This document shows, one piece after another, positions 55,327-64,000 of a DNA stretch of 64,000 nucleotides. The notes under the pieces were generated by a model. It saw only the letters and a program-made list of their open reading frames with translations, was not told the origin of the DNA and did not search any database. The stretch spans positions 619,003-683,002 of the forward strand of contig WELA01005791.1 in the NCBI GenBank assembly GCA_009602735.1, in the 5' to 3' direction. How positions within the stretch are numbered: the stretch's first letter is position 1; every line of letters starts with the position of its first letter. The stretch is from Mesotaenium endlicherianum (lineage: Eukaryota > Streptophyta > Zygnematophyceae > Zygnematales > Mesotaeniaceae). Made by a program: the position numbers and the translations under genes.

Positions 55327-57323
55327 AGATGCGACGTCCTCGGTGCCTACTAAGCATAAGTAACGTCATATGAGGAATCTAGCTCACATATACACTAAAC
55401 AAACACACACACACATATAGTATACATGTTACAAGACTTGAACAGGCTCCAAAATGATGTTCAATACTCCAAACTTGCTTACGTAGTAATGCTTCACCGC
55501 ATACGCTAGCTCCACGCATGGCGTCTCCTTACACAAATACGTCTTTGCCTTGTACTTCTTCGTCTTGAAATAAGCTAATATCGTCATGAAAATTATAACA
55601 TACTTCCTCCATCATGTCCACATCCTCCAAATCTGAATCCAAAGCATAATAGTCCGCCAAATCGCCAAAACACTCCTTCTTCGCCTTCTTGGACAAGTGG
55701 CAATTCCTCGTCGCGCCATGTGGCTTCTTTCCGGTGTCTCTTATAATTTTGACCAGATTACATCATGAATCTTACTTCACTAAGTTCCTGACTCTTCTAG
55801 TATTCTTGGGTACCTCTAACATTAAGCCAAACTCATTTTAGAGGTAGTGCACTCTTTCACTCGTGGTGACCTCTCAAGACGCCAAGTGGCACCCCCCTGA
55901 CTTTTTCTGACATTTTTGACTTGCAAGCTGTGCAATCTACATGATATCATCCCAATACACTCACTGGTATGCTTGGTTTCCCTTGATCCTAAGTCCAAGA
56001 CCATAAACCCATTTTACGCTTTCTTGGCACCCACGGCAGACCAACAGGTTGCCATGTGGCACGGTCAGAACTTAATTTAGCATTTTTTATTAATATTTTA
56101 ACATTATCTGAATCTCAACTCTTAGAAATACCTCTCCACAAAACTTCAGAATTTGAATCAAAGTTTAACACTCGAACGAGATAGTCACTTTGTGCCTCGC
56201 GCTCGTAACACACACACGTGCGCAACACACATCAAGCTCTCGCGTCTACACATGGCACATCCTTAAATCCCTATCTCTGAAATTTGACAATGACTCAGGG
56301 CAGGCCTCATACTAGGCCTATCACCTCATGTAGGACTCTTTAGTGAAAATATTACCCACTCTCTCCTAAGTACGCAAAAAGTAACCAAAATCTGCCCACT
56401 CGCGCTCGTCTACCCGTAAGACCCTTAAGAATGCACTGCTTTGAGTGTCTCCCAAGCTCTTACTCTACAACTTTTTTCCACTTCACATCTCTTAGTCACT
56501 ACCGAACTCTTGGAATAGCCTGAGCTTGCATACAACCACTAGATTCAACAATAACACTCCCCTCATCATGAAGGCAAGGTGCTTACCACTCAAGTGTCCA
56601 AGTCTAGATTTTACACCTCCATCTTGCTTACTTGTATAGCCGTTGATTCTTCTTGCTTCATGTCCAGGTCCTTGTCATACACCACCCCCTCGGACAGGAA
56701 TGATCAACCCCATAAGTCTTGGTCTCCTCCTTATAGGTCCATATCCATAAACCCATAGTCTCCAACAAGCGATGATAGTCTTCTCAAAGCATGAGCGCGT
56801 AGTCTCGCTCTTGGTGCACCGAACTCAATCATAATCTTCTTCTTGGCTAGATGCTCACTCACACATCCTCCTGACTCTTCTTGAGTGTAAGTCTTCACAC
56901 AAGGCTCCAAAAAACACACCTGGAACATCTCCAAGAATAACATAACTTGGGGCAAACGCACATACTCCTAATGCTTGCACCTCATCTTGTACTCGGAAAC
57001 ATCTTATTTATCAAATGGAAGTATCATAAAAGTATTACTTTCGAAACAAACTTAATTTTGAAACATATGTTTTTATGTTGACCAATAGTGTAAAGTAAAG
57101 TCCACAACATCTTTGTAATTCAACGTTGGTAGCTCGTAAGCTTCTTGTGTATGACATCTTTGTTATTCAACATTGGTGGCTCGTAAGCTTCTTATGTATA
57201 GCGTAAGTACAACATATTTTTCCAAAGTGGGAACATTATCTCTGTATCGTTATGCTTGTAGAAGTAGATAAAAATGACGTTTGTAAAAGTTAGTAGATGT
57301 CTCAATATATGTAGCATGAACAA
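55327..57323 (-). other. Probable decayed internal region of the family E element
   Basis: By position this is the interior of the element whose 3' LTR is at 51165-55311. Short frames occur, including DTGKKPHGATRNCHLSKKAK near 55700, but I could not match any to gag or pol. Only the polypurine tract ties it to a retroelement. Confidence 0.35.
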
Positions 57324-57512
57324 TGTAGTGAAACAGATAGTTAAAATACTTGGTATTATAAAATACTTTATCTACTCAAGACAATGATTTTTGAACACAA
57401 GTGGTAGCTTCTTGAAAGAGGGATGATTTTTGAAAAGTTGGTATATTTTTGGAACTTGGCAAGTGCAAGAGTGATTCTAGATCACCTCTCCATATTCTAG
57501 CTCTTGCTTATA
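57324..57512 (-). mobile_element. Truncated family C LTR
   Basis: It matches the last ~190 bp of the family C LTR on the minus strand, ending TCTGTTTCACTACA at 57324, and is cut near 57512 within the TAGCTCTTG segment. Confidence 0.75.
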
Positions 57513-57865
57513 GCAGCCCCGTCCTCCAAGACCTAGAGCCTAAAGCATTGCTCTTTGGTAGTGTCCGGCGTCCGCTGCAAGGGCCTGTCTACAATGGCAA
57601 CATAAATAACATAAGAAGTGAATTACAAAATCTGGTTTACAGTGGTTCACAATGTTTCACAAGAAAACAACCCAATCATGTCGATGCCGCCAACAAATAG
57701 CGCAATTTTTGGCATTTTGCAATGCGTGAGGGTAAAAGAACGACCGCATGCAAACGTTCGTACACGTTCGAGGGTTCAAACACACTCGACGATTTCAAGT
57801 GTGCTCTCGAGCAAACTTGAAAATGTGCATTTCATTGATTAAACCTCAATGTCAATCTATATTTT
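57513..57865. other. Unassigned spacer
   Basis: No gene is seen. GTTTACAGTGG at about 57638-57648 recurs at about 59284-59294 and 59378-59388, and in reverse at about 59981-59991, suggesting remnants of another repeat around the foldback cluster. Confidence 0.35.
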
Positions 57866-57874
57866 TTAGAACAT

Positions 57875-58848
57875 CTCAGAGCGTTATCCCATTATAGCAT
57901 ATTTCCTCGCCTAAGAGGCTGCCTAAGACTATCTTGCGTGACGACGCGAAACAAACCAGTGGCCAATAGGCACAAAAGCACATTCGAGGCTCCCTAATTT
58001 GCCCAGCTGGCACTTAGGGATATTCCTAATTTTTTGTCACCTAGTCTAGGTGCATATTTGTTGGCCCAGGTGCCCGACTATGTTGCATATAGGTCATGTC
58101 GATGGTCTTTTAAGGACGTATTTAGGGTGCTGTCCCATTACGTTGTTTTGCACTCCCCATAATTTATAGGGAGCTCCCCAAACTCGTAGGCTTCGTCAAC
58201 AACGTCCTCCCTAAGCTTTAGGGAAGCGCGTCGACGGCGCAATAGGACCGCAAACATATTCAAGCGACTTATGCCACGTCTGATTAGGCCGCCGACATCA
58301 CTTGTCATTAACATATTGACCGGATCTTGGGGAGTGCCTGCGTGAGGTTCCAGTTCAAGTTCGTACGTCAAAATGCACCTTTATGAAGTTGCGTGATACT
58401 TCGTGTTTTTGAGAAAAATATGAAATTCGATAGCCTCAAAAATTTTGCCCTTGTTTGCGCCAAAGGCAATTTGAATTGGAATGTGCAGGAGTGTGGGTGG
58501 GCGTGTGCCAAGAATCGAGGGGTATCTTTAACGCCCAATCATAGCATTGGGATGCTTGGGGGGGCGTTTGGAAATATACAGGCGAGTATTTTCTATAAAC
58601 ATCTCCAACGACCACCGACATGACCTATACAAAACATAGTCGATCACCTAGGCCAACACATATACACCTTATACTAGGTGACAAAATATAGGGAGTTCCC
58701 TAAGTGCCAGCTTGGCAAATTAGGGAGCCTCGAATGTGCTTTCGTGGTTGTTCGCCATTGGTTAGTTTCGCGTCGACACGTAAGATAATCCACGAAATTT
58801 TTAGGCAGCGTTTTAGGCGAGGAAATATGCTCTAATGGGATAGCACTC
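57875..58848. mobile_element. Mutator-like non-autonomous element (974 bp), 9-bp TSD
   Basis: Perfect 9-bp direct repeats TTAGAACAT flank the element (57866-57874 and 58849-58857), the size typical of Mutator-like transposons. Long inverted arms of about 235 bp (57875-58115 and 58610-58848) share segments such as CATATTTCCTCGCCTAA and AAGCACATTCGAGGCTCCCT. No transposase is encoded, so it would depend on an external enzyme. Superfamily assignment rests on duplication length and arm length only. Confidence 0.75.
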
Positions 58849-59151
58849 TTAGAACATACACGCCGGTATGTTTTTAAACGCCTCCCTAAGCTTGTTCGTT
58901 GCAATGACTAGGCGTCGGTCACATGGCACAGAAAAAGTAGCACACGCCCACACACTCCACTTCAAATGGACCACTGATGTTCAAAATCCAAATCAAACGT
59001 GGCACAAGTCGCTTGAACGGGCTTGCGGTTCTATTGCACCATTGACGCGCTTCACTAAATGCTTCCCTAATTCGTTGCTGACGAAGCCTACGAGTTTAGG
59101 GAGCTCCCTAAACGTATTAGGGGGTGCAAAACATCCTAATGGGACAGCCCC
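58126..59151. repeat. Second inverted-repeat pair interleaved with the Mutator-like element
   Basis: Left arm 58126 to about 58330, with weaker matches to 58600, is the inverse of 58858-59151: for example ACTCGTAGGCTTCGTCA against TGACGAAGCCTACGAGT, and TTCAAGCGACTT against AAGTCGCTTGAA. Both arms end in GCTGTCCCATTA, like the GCTATCCCATTA ends of the first pair. The order is A, B, inverse A, inverse B. Confidence 0.75.
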
Positions 59152-60498
59152 TCAATCAAACATCTCGCGCCCCGGGGCCCGAACCCATTGTAAACCACCC
59201 TCTTTTCGCTTTGAATTGGCCGATGTACTTGCCGGTACAATATGGTACGTTTCAATCAAATGTGTTGAGCTCTTTTCGACCCAGTTTACAGTGGCCAAAT
59301 CGATGCCGGGTCGATTGATTGGAAAGTACTTCGCTGTACCTTGAAGTACATTTTCAATTTTAGCGCGATGAAACTGGTGTTTACAGTGGTGTCAAGGCGC
59401 GACGCGATTGATTGAAGTTTGTGAAGAATTTGATTGAACTTTCTGCTTTCAATCAATCGACCTCGCCTTTTCAATTCTGCTCTCGAGCAGAATTGAAATT
59501 CTGGAATGTGTTCGACCTCTCGAATGACCCCCTCCTCGACGACCACTCGATCGATAAGGATTGTCGGTATTAGGTAGGGGAATCAAATAAGGATGTACCC
59601 GTAGAGTACTTCCTTTTTTTTGCAACCGATTTTGGGACGACAAGGAGTAGAGAAAAAATATATTCGCGTCCACCGAGTTTCTACAACACTCGTCTCTGAA
59701 CGTATCGCGCACAGATTTGTCTAATTTTAAGAGCAAGATGAACGATGCACGATGTTAAAATATGCTTTGTGAGGTCTGACCGAGCCCGGAAATGACGCGG
59801 AGACGAAACGCGACATTATGTGGAGGGAATTGTACCATTTCCCTCAATCAATTTTGTGCCTGTGCACTGTGAACGCTTTTTTGTTTAGCTGTTTGAAACT
59901 TGGTCGTCTATTTTGTCTTCGTCGCTTCGATCTCGTAATTTTCAATTCCGCTATTCGCGTTGATCAATCGAGTGCCTGTGGCCACTGTAAACTGGCCCAT
60001 AGAGGCCTGAGCCAGTGGACCAGAGGGTCATAGATGTAGTTACCTTTAAACACATGATTCACAAAGTTGGGAATTGTGTGAGACGACCTTTCCGTTCTAA
60101 CCTATTTTTGCGCAAGACCGGAGGCAATTATGGGGCTTTATATTGAAATATGAAAAAACAAATTCGAATCCGGGAGAGAGTCATGACGTTATGGCCCCAG
60201 AACTAAAGTACGAGAACGTACTTAAAATCGTACCAAACGATGGCTCTTTGTCGTACTGCCATGCACCACTTTCGATGGAAGTCACGACCCATGCAGCCAT
60301 GCAGGTGACTCTAAATCATACTAAAAATAATACCTCAAGACTGACGAGAGCAGATCGGGAGTGCAAGTTTTGGTCTCTCGAGCTTGCAGTCACCTTTTAT
60401 TTTATTGCTTCGCTCACAAGTGGAGCTCAACACATCCTCCTTCAGACTCCGTCGATGTGGTGAGAAGGTGCTGAGGAGAGTGTCTCGCGCTAACAGTG
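59152..60498. other. Spacer and promoter side of the mitochondrial uS5 gene
   Basis: No gene is recognised. Several GATTGATT/AATCAATC motifs and a GCTCTCGAGCAGAATTGAAATT segment (near 59480) lie here. The promoter of the downstream gene should be within the last few hundred bases; I see no clear TATA box near 60.4 kb. Confidence 0.4.
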
Positions 60499-60679
60499 AT
60501 GTTGCTTTGTCACTCTGCTCGCTTGCTGAGTAGAGCTCGTCAAGCTGGAGTGTTGCACCGTCTGCATTCTGCTGCTCTGCCTTCCAGTTCGCGAGACTAC
60601 ACTCTCAGTCACGGAGTAGACGAGGAGCACTTGTCATTGCCGAGAACAGAGCGACTATTCCAGTTTTCGCCAAGCTCAG
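60499..60679 (+). CDS. Mitochondrial uS5, predicted exon 1 (targeting peptide)
   Basis: ATG at 60499 starts MLLCHSARLLSRARQAGVLH, an Arg/Ser/Ala-rich, acid-free segment typical of a mitochondrial presequence. The frame ends at a CAG/GTGTGG donor in phase 1 (FSPSSG). It joins without shift to the acceptor at 61027, giving SSGTWQPYASRQYSG. The R-Q-Y-S sequence resembles a presequence cleavage motif. The link between this exon and the next is inferred from phase only. Confidence 0.5.
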
Positions 60680-61027
60680 GTGTGGCAATTTGCACTACTA
60701 AATGCGTACCCAATCACTTAAACGGACCTACCGCATTACGTCAGTTGTACTCGAAGCGTGCCTTCAAGACTGAGCCCTTGACAAGCCTTTGTTGGAGTAA
60801 TCTCTTTAATTTCACCGTTCTATGTTCTTAGAGTATAGCTGAATATGAGTGCGTTGCAGTCGTCTCAGGGGTTTCTTCATTCTATTTGAGAAGGTGAGAG
60901 AAAGTCACTATATTCCAGTACGGTCCTCCTTTTTAACAAACCCCTGGCCTTGTACGCCTTGCTAATCCTTGCCAGCCTTTCTGACGCTTGCTGGCTGGTG
61001 CCAATTGTGGAGCACGACCATCCGCAG

Positions 61028-61557
61028 GCACATGGCAACCCTACGCAAGCAGGCAATATTCTGGGGCTGCGTCAGGAGGCCCCCCAGACGGTGATGGGGA
61101 GTACGAGGATCTCCACAGCTTGATGAGCAAGCTACAAGTGGCACCAGACCCTGGCCTCTCAGCGCCTGCTGCTGCTGCTACCGCAAGCTTCTGCGCAGAA
61201 AACATGCGGGGGGGCATTGCGTCGCCTCTGACACCCGGGCACGATTTTGGCATGGCAGCAGGGGGTGGGGAGGAGGAGGAGGAACAGGAGGGGATGGCAG
61301 CAGGGGCCTGGGAGGAGGGACAGGAGGGACAGGTATTGGAGGGACGTGAGGGACAGGAGGGACAGGAGGGACAGGAGGGGGAGGAGGGGGAGGAGTGGGA
61401 GGAGGAGGAGGAGGAGGAGGAGTATGATGAGCAGGGGGTTCTTGGCCCCATGGCAGCTCAGCTGGAGGGGGCCCCCAGGAAGATGCAGAAGTTTCTGCTC
61501 CAGAAGATGCTCAAAGTGAGGCCCATGCCCAAGCAGTCGGTGGCCAACCTCAGAAAC
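61028..61557 (+). CDS. Mitochondrial uS5, exon 2 with acidic low-complexity insert
   Basis: 530 bp between CCGCAG and AAC/GTGAGT, phase 1 in and phase 0 out. It starts TWQPYASRQYSGAASGG, continues with EDLHSLMSKLQVAPDPG, a Glu/Gly/Gln tract of about 60 residues (61260-61425), and ends APRKMQKFLLQKMLKVRPMP and KQSVANLRN. The N-terminal extension before the S5 fold is typical of plant mitochondrial forms, but the Glu/Gly repeat is unusual. The frame also reads upstream to a non-ATG start, so a spliced start is preferred. Confidence 0.65.
61268..61425 (+). repeat. Purine-only low-complexity tract (GGACAG/GAGGAG)
   Basis: The tract has GGACAGGAGG-type repeats followed by GAGGAGGAG runs, almost pure purine on the plus strand, and encodes EGQEGQEG and poly-Glu. 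Such tracts can form triplex DNA and vary in length. Confidence 0.8.
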
Positions 61558-63811
61558 GTGAGTCGGCCCCCCCTTACCCTACCCCCCTCCCCNCCGCCAA
61601 GTCATGGAAGGTCTGTCTCCCCAAGCTCCCTCTCTTCCCTCCCCCTCGCCCCAGCCCTCTCTCCCCCCATCTCTTCCTCCCTCCGTCCCTTCCTTACACT
61701 AGGGCGCGCGTCTCTCTCTCTCTCTCTGTTTCCCTCCCCCCTCCTTCCCTCCCTCCTCTTCCTCCCTCCCTCCCATCTCTCCCTCCCCCTCTCCCTCCCT
61801 CTCTCCTTCCCCTCCTTTCACTAGGGTGCTCGTCTCTCTCACTCTCTCCCTTCTCCTCCCCCCCCCGCGGCCGGGCGGCCCGGGCCCGCCGCCCCCTACC
61901 TTGTTTTGGCTCCTTGTCAAACACTCGGAAGGAATTTGTTCTCGAAAGAGGCTCTTCACTTTATCGCGATGCCTTCTCTGCGTGCCAGGACTCCTTCTCT
62001 ATCTGAACGCCCAATCTGATCTGCTCTGGCTGGCGCGGTTTGGGCTGCGCATGGGGGGGGGGGTCGCTGCCTGTATAGGTCACCATCTCAATGCACGTCT
62101 CTGGGCTCGTGTAATCTTCTCCGGCTCTCAACTCTGGGAGGTCATTCAATGCTGGAATGTCTCTTAAACCCGGGCCGTCATTGATTTGCGGGAGGTCCTT
62201 AAACCCTGGGCGATTTTTAAACCCTGGGCGGTCCTTGATTGCCGAGAAAGATCAGGGTGGCTGAGCCTGCGCCTGCGCCTGCGCCTGCGTCCTGCAGTTT
62301 CGAAGCATGTCTGCGACGCACTCGTTGATAGCAAACAATGTGGGGGTGGGCTCAGGCGCGTGCATCGCTCGCACGCGCTCGTTGTCTGACAAGCAAAGTG
62401 CGCATTTGTGCGGATTTGTTATTGCACCGGCAGCTGGGGTGCGAGGCATAGGAGCCAAATCTCTACTTTTTGGAGCTAGAGTCTCACAAGCGAGTGCGCT
62501 GGAAGCCCTTGCCCCAGCTAGACACTCTAGCCTATTTTGTGGGGTTGGGGGTTTAGAAGCTAGAATCATGAGGCCAGGAGCGAGGGCTCTACTTATTGTG
62601 GAGAGCTAGAGTATCACAAGCGAGTGCGCTGCGCCAGGAGTGCTTGCCTCGGCTGGCGGCCCTGGCTCTGGAAGGTGAAGCTAGGGTTTGGAGGTCTCTT
62701 GGCTAGAGCTCAGGTGTGGGGGATGGGGTTGCAGGTCCTAGAGCTAGCTTCTTTGTTTCTCTGAAGGTAGGGTTTTGCGGTCTTGGAGCCAAGCCCTGGG
62801 CGTGCTTGGGATTTCACCTCTTTCAGATAGCGCCCTTGATGGCGTAGCTTGGGTTTAAGGGAGAGTTGTTGTTCCTTAGCTTGGGTCTTTGCTCCCGAAG
62901 CTAGGTTTCGAGTTTCCGAAGCTAGGGTGTGGATTCTTGAAGCCAGAGAATCGGGTGTCGAAGCTGGTGCCCTCGCTGTTCCCGCAGCAAGGGTTAGGGC
63001 TCAGGCTATGGATGCCGGGGGCCCAAATTTTAAGCCAGGGTTTTAGTCCTCCGAGGCAGGTGTGAGGTTCCCCTTGCTAGGGTTTTGCGGGGTTTTTGAA
63101 ACTTTGGTGCTATTGAAACTTTGGTGCTAGTGCCCGTGTGTTCTGGCCCTGACGAAGGAGGGTCTTTTCTTTGGGGCATGCTGCAAGCCGACGCCGCTGC
63201 GCTGTGTGCGTGCGTGCGCGCGCGTGTGTGCTCGTGTACTTGGAAACCCTCTTTGTCGCTGCTGTCTCCCTCAGTGGGCTGAAACGTTTCCGACGCTGAC
63301 ATGGCGGCGCCGACGACGCAGCTCTGTGCATGCGCGCTCACGTGTGCGCACGTGCGTGGGCGCTTATGGTTTTCTCCGTCCGTGCTGTCCCCTCTGTTGG
63401 CTGCCAACTGGCGCGTGCAGAGGTGACGTATGTTAGAAGAACGATGCCAATGTCGCGTCCTTGTGCGCATACGCACGAGCGCTTGGGGACGCTTGCGGTT
63501 TCTCCTTGCCCACGTCGTCTCCTGACGTGTGTAAGTGACGTGCGTCGACGTGACTTGGGTCGAACTGGCCCCTTGACCCAGCCGATTCGGACGATGTGTG
63601 TAGCGGACGTGTCGAACTGGCAGATAGATTGACCGCTGACACCAGCTTTGAGGCACTGTTTGTGCGCGTGGGCGGGTTGGCCGGGATGGGCGGCTGCCTG
63701 GATGGCTGCTGGGCTGGGGTGGGATGGGATGGGGTGGGGTGGGCGCTCGGGTGGGATGGAATGGAATTTTTGTGTGGTGTCTCACATGGCTTCCATGTGG
63801 CGGCTCCTCAG
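61558..63811 (+). other. Intron 2 of mitochondrial uS5 (2254 bp)
   Basis: GTGAGT at the start and TCCTCAG at the end; exon phases on both sides agree at 0. Contents: an N at 61593, a polypyrimidine region 61600-61860 with a CT run near 61711, a CCTGCG hexamer run near 62266-62290, GTGCGTGCGCGCGCGTGTG (Z-DNA-prone) near 63207 and a GGGATGGGATGGGGTGGGG quadruplex-prone run near 63718-63745. TCACAAGCGAGTGCGCTG occurs twice (62488, 62612). No gene is seen on either strand. Confidence 0.6.
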
Positions 63812-63862
63812 AGGTTCCAAATGCGAGTGGTGGATATCAATCGCACGTGCAAAGTTACCAAG
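63812..63862 (+). CDS. Mitochondrial uS5, exon 3 (start of the S5 RNA-binding domain)
   Basis: A 51-bp exon between CCTCAG and GTGAGC reads RFQMRVVDINRTCKVTK. Plant mitochondrial uS5 has VVDVNRTCKVxKGG at the start of its S5 N-terminal, dsRBD-like domain. This is the block that identifies the gene. The rest of the fold, including the glycine-rich loop and C-terminal domain, lies beyond the window. uS5 helps form the mRNA entry site of the small ribosomal subunit in mitochondria. Confidence 0.8.
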
Positions 63863-64000
63863 GTGAGCCCGACGCGTTCTCCCTTTTCTCACCCCCCTCT
63901 TCCTCCCTCCCACCCTCCTGCCTCCCTCCTCCCCCCCTCCCCTTCTGGCATCTCCCCCTCGGTTCCTCCTGCCCCCCCTCTCCCCAGCCCTCCCCCTGTC

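Noticed and set aside
61041-61451. 136-codon minus-strand Ser/Cys/Pro-rich ORF
   Set aside because: It is the reverse strand of the purine tract in uS5m exon 2; the composition is a by-product of the repeat.
63030-63785. 251-codon minus-strand ORF
   Set aside because: It lies inside the uS5m intron in G+C-rich simple sequence, is rich in His/Thr/Arg/Pro, and has no motif.
1-64000. CRISPR arrays, bacterial operons, rRNA or tRNA genes
   Set aside because: No regularly spaced short repeats, Shine-Dalgarno-led gene clusters, rRNA segments or tRNA cloverleaf signatures were noticed; introns and LTR elements mark this as eukaryotic nuclear DNA.

Overview
The window is nuclear DNA from a green-lineage eukaryote, most likely a streptophyte alga or a non-seed land plant. 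Three things point there. The multi-exon gene on the minus strand between 4.4 and 16.1 kb has the domain order of plant EAF1, the scaffold subunit of the NuA4 histone acetyltransferase complex. The plus-strand gene at the right edge matches the plant nuclear gene for mitochondrial ribosomal protein uS5m. The repeats are plant-style Ty3/gypsy chromodomain elements with tRNA-iMet primer sites, together with piggyBac-type DNA transposons, a class not known from flowering plants as far as I am aware. I cannot name the species from sequence alone.

Layout. 0-2.7 kb: a Ty3/gypsy element (family C) that runs off the left edge and sits in a copia integrase fragment. 4.4-16.1 kb: EAF1 copy 1, about 17 recognisable exons. 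17.5-19.2 kb: unassigned. 19.2-25.4 kb: a Ty3/gypsy chromodomain element (family A) with a damaged, inverted LTR at its 3' end. 25.36-49.56 kb: a second, colinear EAF1 copy in the same orientation. It lacks the N-terminus, is truncated at its C-terminal end, and is broken by piggyBac 1 (26.6-29.8 kb), a solo LTR (33.1-33.8 kb) and a 13.4-kb nested block (35.55-48.93 kb). That block is one Ty3/gypsy element (family B) carrying three solo LTRs and piggyBac 2. 50.8-57.5 kb: more LTR material, with piggyBac 3 inside an LTR. 57.87-59.15 kb: a Mutator-like foldback element with a perfect 9-bp target duplication, lying beside a second inverted-repeat pair. 60.5-63.86 kb: the first three exons of mitochondrial uS5, continuing beyond the window.

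Only two host genes look functional: EAF1 copy 1 and mitochondrial uS5. Every transposase and polyprotein I read carries stops, frameshifts, deletions or an edge truncation, so no intact autonomous element is present. Target-site duplications give a clear nesting order: EAF1 duplication, then gypsy B into the duplicate, then LTRs and piggyBac 2 into gypsy B. All exon calls were made by eye from splice dinucleotides, frame phase and remembered family patterns. No alignment or database search was run.
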